Shown: positions 55,821 through 64,000 of the stretch, one piece after another
Numbering within the stretch: the first letter of the stretch is position 1
Layout of the letters: every line of letters starts with the position of its first letter
Assembly: GCA_963719855.1 (NCBI GenBank)
Contig: CAVRDK010000003.1
Location: 1 to 64,000, forward strand
Direction of reading: 5' to 3'
From: CAIQPV01 sp963719855
GTDB taxonomy: Bacteria; Pseudomonadota; Gammaproteobacteria; Burkholderiales; Gallionellaceae
DNA: 64,000 nt
Notes under the pieces: generated by a model
Told to the model about the DNA's origin: nothing
The model's input: only the letters and a program-made list of their open reading frames with translations
Database searches by the model: none
Program-made: the position numbers and the translations under genes

Positions 55821-56147
55821 TCAGGCGAAAGTATTGACGTGACCGCCCTTGCTATCGCCAGCCATGAACTGAATGCCGGGAGATGCGGTAGTTTCTTTGG
55901 ACTGAGGTACCGCGTTTGGGGTAGCGGCTGTATCAACAGTGCTCGATGTTTGAGCCTGACTGGCTTGAATCTGGTTAGTTTGGGTCTGGCTCAACTTCTG
56001 TCCTTGTGTGGACAGGGTCACATTAGCGGAAACTGGTTGGTTGGCGCTGGATTGGGTTCCATTAACAGTGGGCGCGACAGCATTGCTGGCTATCGAACTG
56101 ACTGAACTGCTCGCGGGTGGATTGAGACCTACATTTGAGATAGCCAT
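55821..56147 (-). CDS. Small Ser/Thr/Gln-rich protein of unknown function
   Basis: 108 residues, no membrane helix and no cysteine. The N-terminus is MAISNVGLNPPASSSVSS and the rest is almost all Ser, Thr, Gln, Ala and Asn, likely disordered. A ribosome site (CAGGAGAAAGTC) precedes the ATG, which supports translation. No family recognised. Confidence 0.55.
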   Translation of the reverse strand: MAISNVGLNPPASSSVSSIASNAVAPTVNGTQSSANQPVSANVTLSTQGQKLSQTQTNQIQASQAQTSSTVDTAATPNAVPQSKETTASPGIQFMAGDSKGGHVNTFA

Positions 56148-56287
56148 GACTTTCTCCTGAAACTACTTTACGTTCAATATGCTATACCTCTTTTTACTCA
56201 GAAGCAAGCTCGAATTACCTCATTTCTTGAATTGAGAATATAGCTAATGGCGTAGTACGGGCCGTGCTCGCCGCAAAATCATTAATC

Positions 56288-58774
56288 CTAATTCCGCAAC
56301 GGCTTCCCGTTCTTCAGCATATATTCCACGCGCGCCCTGGTCTTGTCCGTCGCCAGCAGTTCCATGAAATTCTTGCGTTCCAGATCGAGCAGCCATTGTT
56401 CGTCCACCATACTGCCCGCTTCCACGTCACCGCCGCACATCGTTTCGGCGATGCGGCAACCGATGTTGTAGTCGTGTTCGGAGATGAAGCCGCCTTCAAG
56501 CATGTTGATCATCGCGGCTTTGAGGGTGGCGATGCCTGGGCGTCCGGCCACAGGTATCTGGCGCGACGCCAAGGGCGGACGGTAGGCAGTGGCGGTGAGT
56601 GCACGTGCTTCCTCTTTGGCGACGTGCAGCAGCTCATACTGGTTAAGTACGACGCGGTCGGATGGGCGCAGGTAGCCCATGTCGCGCGCGAGTTCGGCGC
56701 TCTTGGCGACTTCGCCCATGGCGATGTTCTGGAAGTAGCGGCGCAGGTGGGGAAAGATGTCGCCGCCTCTGGCCTCATGTGCCGCGCGCAGCGCCATTTC
56801 CTTGCAGCCGCCGCCTGCGGGCAATACGCCGACGCCGACTTCGACCAGCCCGATGTAGCTTTCCAGCGCGGCAACAATGCGCGTGCAGTGAATGGAGAAT
56901 TCGCAGCCGCCGCCTAACGCGAGGCCGTACACCGCCGCGATAGTGGGCACTTGCGCGTATCTCAAACGCAGCGAAACTTGCTGGAATTTGGCGACTACGT
57001 CTTCCACGCGTGGCACGTTGCCCGCTGCGGCATTGACTATCTCGCCCAAGCCGCCGCCGCCCGCGATGGTGTATTTCACCCGCTGCGCCGCGCCCTTGAA
57101 TTTGTCGAACAAGCCGACGGGCGGTGCGGCGCTGTTTTCCTGCACGCCTTGCATCAGTTGCAGCAGGTGCGCCCCGGCGGAGAAAGGCGCTTCCACTTGC
57201 CATAAAACCAGCGCACTGCAATGAGCCTCGGCTTCGTCCACGGCACGCAGAATGCCGTCCAGCACTTCGTTGCTGATGGCGTGCATCTTGGTCTTGAAGC
57301 TGAGGATGGCGATGTCGTCGCCGGTATGCCACAGGCGCACGTCGGCTGTCTCAAAGATGGTCTCGCCGTATTGCACAGGCTCGCCGAGCAGGCGGTCGGG
57401 GAATATCTGACGGCGGTAAACGGATAAAGTGGAACGCGCTTGATGGCTATTGCTGGCTGGCGCATAGGAGCCTTGCGGAGTGTGGACGCCTGTGCGAGTT
57501 GGGTCGGTTGCCCAAGCGGGCAGCGGGACATGGGACATGGCTTTGCCTGCGGCGATATCGGCACTGATCCAGCTTGCCACTTGCTGCCAGCCTGCGGCCT
57601 GCCAGATTTCGAACGGACCCGTATCCCAGCCGAAGCCCCAGCGCACGGCGAAATCTAAATCGCGCGCATTGTTGGCGATGTGCTCCAATTGCAGCGCGCA
57701 GTAGTGGAACACGTCGCGGAACGTCGCCCACAGGAATTGCGCTTGCGGATGCGGGTTGCCGCGCAGTCCGGCGAGTTTCTTTGCCCAGTCGCGTTCGCGC
57801 AGGATTTCCTTCACGCCGTCGTCCACCTTACTGTCGGACGGGCGATATTCCCTGGAATGGATATCCAGCACATGTATCTCTTTACCGATCTTCTGATAGA
57901 TGCCGCGCTTGGTCTTCTGCCCGAGCGAACCCTGCTCCACCAGATAATGGAACCAGCCCGGCAACTCGAAGTGCTTGTGCCACGGGTCTTCCGTAAGGTT
58001 CTCGTGCATGGTGTTGACCACGTGCGCGAACACGTCGAGGCCGACCACGTCCAGCGTGCGAAAGGTTGCGCTCTTGGGTCGGCCCAGATAGCGCCCAGTC
58101 AGCGCATCCACGGTGTCGAAGCCGAGATTGAACGCCTGCGCGTGGTGTTTGGTGGCCAGCATGGAAAATACGCCAATGCGGTTGGCGATAAAGCTTGACG
58201 TATCCTTGGCGCGCACCACGCCCTTGCCCAGCGTGGAGACGAGGAATTCTTCGAGGTGATCCAGCAACGACACGTCGGTGCCAGTGCAGGGAATCAGTTC
58301 GACCAAGTGCATATAGCGCGGCGGGTTGAAAAAATGGATGCCGCAAAAACGGTGGCGCAAATTTTCCGGAAAAGCTTCAGCGAGCTTGTTGATGGACAGG
58401 CCGGAGGTGTTGCTGGCGAAGATGCTGTGCTCGCCCAGATAGGGCGCGACTTTTTGGTATAGACCGGATTTCCAGTCCATGCGCTCGGCTATCGCCTCGA
58501 TCACCAGGTCGCAGCCACGCAGTAATTCGAGGTGCTGCTCGTAGTTGGCGGGCTGGATACAGGTGAGTTTGGCGGGACTGGCGATGGGCGAGGGGTCGAG
58601 CTTTTTCAAACTTTCCAGCGCTTTGCTCACATTTCCGTTAGGATCACCCTCTTTCGCGGGTAACTCGAACAGCAGCGTTTCCACATTGGCGTTGACCAGA
58701 TGCGCCGCGATTTGCGCGCCCATCACCCCTGCACCGAGTACCGCAACCTTGCGGATATGGAAATTTTCGCTCAT
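56288..58774 (-). CDS. 3-hydroxyacyl-CoA dehydrogenase / enoyl-CoA hydratase (FadN-type)
   Basis: Bifunctional beta-oxidation enzyme, 828 residues from ATG 58774. N-terminal NAD domain with VAVLGAGVMGAQIAAHL, GIHFFNPPRYMHLVELI (catalytic His) and the dehydrogenase C-domain; then, unlike FadB/FadJ, the hydratase comes last with LALGGGCEFS and LVEVGVGVLPAGGG, keeping both catalytic glutamates. This order is that of FadN. A thiolase gene, usually beside it, is not next door here. It lies directly downstream of fadL on the same strand. Confidence 0.93.
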   Translation of the reverse strand: MSENFHIRKVAVLGAGVMGAQIAAHLVNANVETLLFELPAKEGDPNGNVSKALESLKKLDPSPIASPAKLTCIQPANYEQHLELLRGCDLVIEAIAERMDWKSGLYQKVAPYLGEHSIFASNTSGLSINKLAEAFPENLRHRFCGIHFFNPPRYMHLVELIPCTGTDVSLLDHLEEFLVSTLGKGVVRAKDTSSFIANRIGVFSMLATKHHAQAFNLGFDTVDALTGRYLGRPKSATFRTLDVVGLDVFAHVVNTMHENLTEDPWHKHFELPGWFHYLVEQGSLGQKTKRGIYQKIGKEIHVLDIHSREYRPSDSKVDDGVKEILRERDWAKKLAGLRGNPHPQAQFLWATFRDVFHYCALQLEHIANNARDLDFAVRWGFGWDTGPFEIWQAAGWQQVASWISADIAAGKAMSHVPLPAWATDPTRTGVHTPQGSYAPASNSHQARSTLSVYRRQIFPDRLLGEPVQYGETIFETADVRLWHTGDDIAILSFKTKMHAISNEVLDGILRAVDEAEAHCSALVLWQVEAPFSAGAHLLQLMQGVQENSAAPPVGLFDKFKGAAQRVKYTIAGGGGLGEIVNAAAGNVPRVEDVVAKFQQVSLRLRYAQVPTIAAVYGLALGGGCEFSIHCTRIVAALESYIGLVEVGVGVLPAGGGCKEMALRAAHEARGGDIFPHLRRYFQNIAMGEVAKSAELARDMGYLRPSDRVVLNQYELLHVAKEEARALTATAYRPPLASRQIPVAGRPGIATLKAAMINMLEGGFISEHDYNIGCRIAETMCGGDVEAGSMVDEQWLLDLERKNFMELLATDKTRARVEYMLKNGKPLRN

Positions 58775-58809
58775 CTGGCCTCCTAAGAAACAATAGACAT
58801 TGTCACGCA

Positions 58810-60111
58810 TCAGAATCCATAGGTGTATTGCACGCTCAGGATATCAGCTTTGCTGTCATAACTTCCCGCGAGTTGCGCGTACTTCATTGTCGAGGTCTCG
58901 TCGACGCCCCCCTTGTTTCTGTTAATTGCGGCGTTTTTAACGAACAAATGCGCATAGCCAAAATCCAGCACGCTACCCTTGCCCGATTTATATTGGCCAC
59001 CGACGGACAGCCAAGTGCGGTCACTATCCGGAACGCGAGCAGTGCGGAACGTATCGGACACGGGAGTCTGATCGTATGCCAAGCCAACGCGCGCCGTCCA
59101 TTGTTCGCTGTAATGATGGCTTGCCCCAACCGCCACGCGCCATGTGTCACGCCAGTTTTCTTGAGTCAGCGCCACCGTCGCACCATTGGAGACTTGAATA
59201 ACCCGCAGTTCATTAAAACTGCTCCAACCGGTGCGCATCAGATTCGCCATCACATCCCACTTGCTGTCCAGAGGCTGGAAATAGCCGATGGCTAAAGTAT
59301 CAGGCGTTTTAATGTCGGTAGTAACGGGGATGAAAACATTGGTTGCCCCCGGAATTTGCAGCGTAGACGACACGTATTCAGTACCCGATAATTTAAACTG
59401 GATTGCCGAACGGTAGGACACACCGATGCGCGAATTATCGGCCAGCCGCAGCAAACCTCCGAGGTTATATCCCCACGCATTGTCACTCCCGCTCATGGTG
59501 GATGTTCCATCAACAAACGCCCCAAGTTTCACGGCATTGGTAAAAGTCGCCTTAAAGCGTTGATAATCGAGTCCCGCACCAACGGAAAACGCATCGTTCA
59601 TCTGATAGGAGAATGAAGGATTCACATTGATCGTTTCTACATTCGATGTGAGCGCCTGGTAACGGCCTACCCAGCCGGGCTGATATTCTGTTGATGAACC
59701 GAATGGTGCGCTTATGCCAGCGCCGAGGTGAAGTTTCGGAGTTATTTCCGTCGCAAAATAACCATTGGGTATCCAAACCAATTTCCTGCCGTTATCGGGA
59801 ACGGTTCCCAATGCACGCCCCGTCGCCGCAACAGATGCCGTGTCAGAAAATTGCGATGCGACTCCAATCAGATTCCCGGCAACCGCAAGCTGCTTCCCAT
59901 GCAAATTCGCCATACCGGCGGGATTGAAGAAAATGGTGGAGGCGTCTTCCGCACTGGCCGTAACGCCCGCGTAGGCATTCCCCAGCCCGCTACCGCTCTG
60001 TTCGATCAGCGCAAAACCGGATGCTGCGACAACACCAGACCATGCTGTCAGCGACGCCATGACAAAGAATGCAGACACAGAGGAATACACTGTGGCGCGT
60101 TTGAATCGCAT
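58810..60111 (-). CDS. fadL: FadL/OmpP1-family outer-membrane transporter
   Basis: A 433-residue beta-barrel for long-chain fatty acids or other hydrophobic compounds. Signal peptide MRFKRATVYSSVSAFFVMAS...AWSGVVAA, then the FadL N-terminal plug SGFALIEQSGSGLGNAYAGVTASAEDASTIFFNPAGMA, in which NPAGMA is the family motif. C-terminal strand ends QYTYGF with a terminal phenylalanine. It forms a likely operon with the FadN-type gene. Confidence 0.93.
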   Translation of the reverse strand: MRFKRATVYSSVSAFFVMASLTAWSGVVAASGFALIEQSGSGLGNAYAGVTASAEDASTIFFNPAGMANLHGKQLAVAGNLIGVASQFSDTASVAATGRALGTVPDNGRKLVWIPNGYFATEITPKLHLGAGISAPFGSSTEYQPGWVGRYQALTSNVETINVNPSFSYQMNDAFSVGAGLDYQRFKATFTNAVKLGAFVDGTSTMSGSDNAWGYNLGGLLRLADNSRIGVSYRSAIQFKLSGTEYVSSTLQIPGATNVFIPVTTDIKTPDTLAIGYFQPLDSKWDVMANLMRTGWSSFNELRVIQVSNGATVALTQENWRDTWRVAVGASHHYSEQWTARVGLAYDQTPVSDTFRTARVPDSDRTWLSVGGQYKSGKGSVLDFGYAHLFVKNAAINRNKGGVDETSTMKYAQLAGSYDSKADILSVQYTYGF

Positions 60112-60159
60112 GAGTCTCCCTATTTAATTATAAACCCAGATAATCCATTAAGCCCAATG

Positions 60160-60260
60160 TCCCCTCCCCCTTGCAGGGGGAGGGCTAGGGAGGGGGTAGA
60201 AACGCGTACATTTCACCACTTCTACCCCCATCCTAACCTTCCCCCTGCAAGGGGGAAGGG
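60160..60260. repeat. BIME-like palindromic repeat, copy C
   Basis: CTCCCCCTTGCAGGGGGAGG and CTTCCCCCTGCAAGGGGGAA bracket GGTAGAAA and CTACCCCCATCC. It matches copies A and B closely and lies between fadL and the next gene. Confidence 0.85.
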
Positions 60261-60373
60261 ACAAATTGGCGCTAATGAACAATTTGGGATAAAAACAGGA
60301 ATTCCATCCTGTTGACTACCCCTGCCAGAATTGGTGGGTAACGCAGTTTTTATAAACCTCCACCGCCCCGTGG

Positions 60374-61573
60374 CTAGCTGTTTTGTTCAACCTTCAGATG
60401 CGTTTCGGCAGGCGATGTCAGCAAGGCTGTGCGATTGCGTCCCTCGTGCTTGGCCTGATAAAGCGCCGCATCCGAGTTATCAAGCAGTTCGTAAAAACCC
60501 TTGTCGCAATTTGCCGTACAGACGGTCACGCCGACGCTGATGGTGGCAGAAACGCTGTTGCGCTCAGTCGCCAGCGGTGTGTTCTCTACCGTATTGCGCA
60601 GTGTTTCGGCCACCGCCATTGCGCCAGCCTCATCTGTGACGGGAAGAAGAATGCAAAACTCCTCCCCGCCATAACGCCCCAGAGTATCCTGTTTGCGCAG
60701 GCGTGATTCGAGAAGTTGCGCCACATCAACAAGAACGCTATCCCCCGTCGGATGTCCGAATTCGTCGTTGATACGCTTGAAATAATCGAGGTCTATCATA
60801 AGCAGCGCGAGGGGCGTCTGGTTGCGTTGGGCGATGGCATATTCTTTCTCGGCCCGCTCCATGAAGGCGCGACGGTTGAATACCCCAGTCAGTGAATCGA
60901 TCAATGCCAGTGAGCGGATTGCACGGTCAGCGCGCTCCTTGACCATCAGGATAAACCCCAGCGAACCCAGCATACTCATGGCGATAAGGCCGACGAAGAT
61001 CGCCATTTGCACAGGATTGGGTGCAACAGTTGACTGGACAGTAGCAAACTCAGCGAGCCTGAAGAAAGCAACGATAGCGCGTAGCGCCGAAAATGGCAGG
61101 ATGGCTATGGTCGCACCGAACAGCAACCACCATGCGCGCCCTGCACGGGACTCCGTATCGGTGCGCAAGATTTGCAGAATCAGCAGCATTTGCGCGCCAT
61201 AGAACAGGCTGCCATAAATCAATCTGCTCCGAAAATCCTCATACGGCAATGCGGCAAAAATCAGGATGATCAATCCTACAGGCAACAGGCATTGCCAGCG
61301 CGGCCAAGGCAAGTCACGGTATTCATGAATCGCGGCGAGCTTCAAGGCTTGTGCGGCAATCATCAGAACTGCGGGAAACATGGTGGAAAGAACGTCAGGA
61401 ATCCCACCGCGAGCAGTGAGCAGCAGAAAGGCAACGGACTCCAGCGCCATTGCACCCGCCCATTTCTTCAGGCCGTCATGCTCTCGCCCCCATGACACGA
61501 CGGCCAAACTCAGCGCCATCATGGCACTGATCAGCATAAGGGAAAACACCAGGGTGCGGTTATCTAAAAGCAT
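60374..61573 (-). CDS. Membrane-anchored diguanylate cyclase
   Basis: 399 residues. Seven predicted N-terminal helices (about 8-215) of the 7TM type without a recognisable ligand site, then a GGDEF domain (about 225-385) with SLTGVFNRRAFME, LDYFKRINDEFGH and an intact active site GRYGGEEF; the RKQD inhibitory site precedes it. It therefore should make c-di-GMP with product inhibition. Single gene. Confidence 0.92.
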   Translation of the reverse strand: MLLDNRTLVFSLMLISAMMALSLAVVSWGREHDGLKKWAGAMALESVAFLLLTARGGIPDVLSTMFPAVLMIAAQALKLAAIHEYRDLPWPRWQCLLPVGLIILIFAALPYEDFRSRLIYGSLFYGAQMLLILQILRTDTESRAGRAWWLLFGATIAILPFSALRAIVAFFRLAEFATVQSTVAPNPVQMAIFVGLIAMSMLGSLGFILMVKERADRAIRSLALIDSLTGVFNRRAFMERAEKEYAIAQRNQTPLALLMIDLDYFKRINDEFGHPTGDSVLVDVAQLLESRLRKQDTLGRYGGEEFCILLPVTDEAGAMAVAETLRNTVENTPLATERNSVSATISVGVTVCTANCDKGFYELLDNSDAALYQAKHEGRNRTALLTSPAETHLKVEQNS

Positions 61574-61658
61574 CTCAATATGAATCTCGGCTCGCGCTTC
61601 GGAAATAGCGGTGGCTGTAATTAATTTTACAAACTACAAGGGGTTGCGAATCATCCTC

Positions 61659-62060
61659 TCAATCGGCTGGCGGCACAATACGCGGCCTGCGCTCATCGTC
61701 CACCGCAACATAAGTCAGCGTGGCCTCGGTTACCTTGACGCAAACTGGCTTGGCCGGGTCGCGCTGCACGAAGACCTCAACGCTGACGGTGATCGAAGTG
61801 CGCCCTACCCTATCGATATGGGTGTAGAAGCTCACCAGATCGCCCACAAATACTGGCTGCCTGAATACGAAGGAATTGACCGCCACCGTCGCCACGCGGC
61901 CCTTGGCTCGATGCAGAGCCGGGATGCTGCCCGCGATGTCCACCTGTCCCATCAGCCAGCCGCCAAATATGTCCCCGACAAAATTGGCGTCCGACGGCAT
62001 GGCTACCACGCGCAAAGTAGGCTCGCGCTGCGGTAATTTAACGGGTTCATTCATTATCAA
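61659..62060 (-). CDS. Acyl-CoA thioesterase, YciA-like hotdog protein
   Basis: 133 residues, single hotdog domain. Features: MPSDANFVGDIFGGWLMGQVDIAGSIPA with the catalytic Asp, then AVNSFVFRQPVFVGDLVSFYTHIDRVGRTS, the YciA/BFIT-type motifs. It releases free fatty acids from acyl-CoA. It lies beside the acyl-CoA synthetase on the same strand. Confidence 0.9.
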   Translation of the reverse strand: MIMNEPVKLPQREPTLRVVAMPSDANFVGDIFGGWLMGQVDIAGSIPALHRAKGRVATVAVNSFVFRQPVFVGDLVSFYTHIDRVGRTSITVSVEVFVQRDPAKPVCVKVTEATLTYVAVDDERRPRIVPPAD

Positions 62061-62069
62061 TGTCCTTTA

Positions 62070-62210
62070 GGGTGCCTCTAAAAATTCAAGTTTCTAAGCT
62101 AGGCAAGGCGCGAGCAAAAAACTGCGACGCTGCATATATATCATATGTAAGGAGCAATTTTTTGCGAGTAACGTAGTATGGCGACGAAAATTGGATTTTT
62201 AGTGGTGCCC
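62070..62210. mobile_element. MITE-like element with imperfect terminal inverted repeats
   Basis: A 141-bp unit between GGGTGCCTCTAAAAATTCAA and TTGGATTTTTAGTGGTGCCC, about 18 of 20 bases paired. The interior has no gene. The right end overlaps the last codons of the acyl-CoA synthetase gene and supplies its stop (TAA, 62199-62201). Confidence 0.65.
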
Positions 62211-64000
62211 TTCATATAGGCGTGTGATTTCTCTTTCATAGTGCGCAAAAACACGGGCGCGCTTGAGTTTCAGGGTCGGCGTCTGCAAACCATTCTCGAT
62301 GCTCCACGGTTCCGATAATAGCAATACCCGGCGCACTTTGGCATAGCCGGGAAATTCTTTGATTTGTTCCGCGATGCGTTGCAACACCTGCTGCTCGACG
62401 CGAGTATCGTGCAGCGATTCCGGCATGTCTTCGCGCACACCCACCTGTTGCGCGAAGGCATGCCATTGCTCCAGATTTACCACCGCCAGCACAACCAGCG
62501 CGGGTCGCCCCTCGCCAATCACCATCACTTGATCGAACAGATGGTCGCGCATAATGGCGTCTTCCATATCGGCAGGCGGTATCTTTTCGCCGTTGGACAT
62601 GACGATGATTTCCTTCAATCGCCCGGTGATGGTGATGTGACCGCTGGCGTTAATATTTGCGGTATCGCCGGTATTCAGCCAGCCGTCTTTATCTATCATG
62701 GCGGCGGTGGCCTCGGAATTCTTCCAGTATCCCAGCATGTTGCACGGCCCCTTCACCAGCAGCGCATTCTGTTCGCCGATACGCACTTTTATGCCTTCCA
62801 GAGGCTGCCCCACAGTGGAGGGAAGATTATGTTCGACATGATTGACGCTCACCACCGGGCTGGTTTCGGTCATGCCATAGCCCTGCACCAGCGGCAGGCC
62901 CAGCGCGATGAACAAGCGCGATACTTTGGGCGGCAAGGCCGCGCCACCGCTGATGGACAGGCGCAAGCGCCCGCCCAGTCTATCCATCACTTTGTCCGCT
63001 GCCAGATGTTTGAGCACAGGCCACAGCAATAATTTTGGAGTCCATGCCCCCCTCCCCTGCTGGTATTCGAAACGATCCCAACCGACGTCCACCGCGAGGG
63101 TGAACAGCTTGTGCTGTAGCGGCGTAACATTTTCCAGCTTGGCGTGAATGGCGTGGTAGATGCGCTCGTAAATGCGCGGCACGGCAATCAGGATGGTGGG
63201 GCGGATGATTTTCAGATCGTCTGCCAACAAAGGAACGGAACGCGCGTACGCCACCGTCGCCCCGGCCATCATGCTTATGTAATAACACGCCGTACGCTCA
63301 AAGGCGTGCGACAACGGCAGGAAGGACAGCATGCTGTCGTGCGTGCTGACCGGAAAAGTCAGCAGCCCGGCATAGGCGTTATAAACAATGTTGTGGTGAG
63401 ACAGCATAACGCCCTTGGGTTTTCCGGTAGTGCCGGAGGTATACATAATCGTGGCAAGTTCGTCGCGCTTGCGCTCACGTTCCGGTTGCAGCGCCGCCTG
63501 TGAAGGCAGCCATTCATCTGCATATTGCAAGCGCGGCTCGTCATTTTCAGACACTTTATCCAGGCTAATGAAACGCTGCACGCAACCCATTTGCCCGATC
63601 CCCGTGCGCAAGTTCTGCCACTGCTCATCCGTCTCGAACAACAAGACCTTCACTTGCGCATCGTTGACGATGTAGGTGATATTGTCGGGTCTGTCCACAA
63701 CATAGAGCGGCACCACCACCAGCCCCAGTGACATCGCTGCCTGCTCGAACATCACCCACTGCGGACAGTTGCGCAGCATGATCGCAACGCAGTCGCCCGC
63801 CGCCAATTTCTCCTGTAGCAGCGCCGCCTGCCAGCGCGCAACCTGTTCATGCATTTGCCCCCAGGTTAGCGACAACCATGCCTCCCGGTGCGTGTCAAAA
63901 TAACGGTAGGCAATGGCCTCTGGCGTACGCTTCACGCGCTCAATAAACAAACCATGCAGCGTGACAGCCTCTTCCGGCTTGATGTAGTGATTTATATTGT
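62199..64000 (-). CDS. Long-chain acyl-CoA synthetase, N-terminus outside window
   Basis: ATP-dependent fatty-acid activation. The frame is open to the window edge (NINHYIKPEEAVTLHGLFIERV), so at least 600 residues and the true start lie beyond it. Visible motifs: TIMYTSGTTGKPKGVMLSH (P-loop), GYGMTETSPVVS, LNTGDTANI and GRLKEIIVMSNGEKIPP of the adenylate-forming family. The last three residues and stop lie in the MITE-like element. It is likely a partner of FadL and the FadN-type enzyme. Confidence 0.93.
   Translation of the reverse strand, partial: NINHYIKPEEAVTLHGLFIERVKRTPEAIAYRYFDTHREAWLSLTWGQMHEQVARWQAALLQEKLAAGDCVAIMLRNCPQWVMFEQAAMSLGLVVVPLYVVDRPDNITYIVNDAQVKVLLFETDEQWQNLRTGIGQMGCVQRFISLDKVSENDEPRLQYADEWLPSQAALQPERERKRDELATIMYTSGTTGKPKGVMLSHHNIVYNAYAGLLTFPVSTHDSMLSFLPLSHAFERTACYYISMMAGATVAYARSVPLLADDLKIIRPTILIAVPRIYERIYHAIHAKLENVTPLQHKLFTLAVDVGWDRFEYQQGRGAWTPKLLLWPVLKHLAADKVMDRLGGRLRLSISGGAALPPKVSRLFIALGLPLVQGYGMTETSPVVSVNHVEHNLPSTVGQPLEGIKVRIGEQNALLVKGPCNMLGYWKNSEATAAMIDKDGWLNTGDTANINASGHITITGRLKEIIVMSNGEKIPPADMEDAIMRDHLFDQVMVIGEGRPALVVLAVVNLEQWHAFAQQVGVREDMPESLHDTRVEQQVLQRIAEQIKEFPGYAKVRRVLLLSEPWSIENGLQTPTLKLKRARVFAHYEREITRLYEGHH

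Overview
The window looks like a chromosomal segment of a Betaproteobacterium, probably a Nitrosomonadales-type organism; genus cannot be fixed by eye. The reasons are the rRNA operon order (16S, tRNA-Ile, tRNA-Ala, 23S), the blocks thrS-infC-rpmI-rplT-pheS-pheT-ihfA-merR and rimP-nusA-infB-rbfA-truB, and the block msrB-yciB-yciI-bolA-PPIase. Most of the window is well-packed housekeeping sequence; short repeats and a few accessory modules fill the gaps.

Layout. 1-5260: an rRNA operon on the minus strand, with 23S truncated by the window edge and two tandem promoters above 16S. 5363-7564: tsaD, plsY, folB. 7565-11085: an accessory island with a CBS-HEPN protein, a REP-associated transposase inside 100-bp inverted repeats, an orphan ParD antitoxin whose ParE partner stops at the transposase repeat, and a complete BrnT/BrnA pair. 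11116-12566: xerD and ogt. 12785-19852: signalling genes (LuxR-type regulator, DUF883 protein, PAS histidine kinase with FixJ-like regulator, PAS-GGDEF-EAL protein). 19944-35597: a YajR-like transporter and the two translation/transcription blocks. 35786-42589: periplasmic PPIase, BolA, YciI, YciB, MsrB, PhoH2, Bcp, MnmH, TadA, L,D-transpeptidase. 43113-45476: an envelope protein and a secreted ankyrin protein. 45748-46187: tRNA-Leu and tRNA-Gly. 46431-50187: a four-gene cassette (receiver, YaiO-like barrel, HEAT-repeat membrane protein, processive GT2) that looks like an uncharacterised exopolysaccharide system. 50767-54336: an FNR-like regulator and a haem-c/PAS/GGDEF/EAL/CZB protein. 54515-64000: ygfZ, a small Ser/Thr/Gln-rich protein, a FadN-like beta-oxidation enzyme, FadL, a diguanylate cyclase, a thioesterase and an acyl-CoA synthetase cut by the window edge.

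How it fits together. Three c-di-GMP enzymes, several redox-type sensors and a GT2 export cassette suggest control of surface polysaccharide by redox or metal signals; this is inference. The last five genes form a fatty-acid uptake/activation/oxidation set. Repeats are a theme: a BIME-like palindromic family in four copies, the REP family of the transposase, a MITE-like element and several hairpin repeats. In several places (folB, ogt, the acyl-CoA synthetase, parE) a repeat supplies the last codons and stop of a gene. Four genes carry a single-base frameshift in a short homopolymer, which may be sequencing error.
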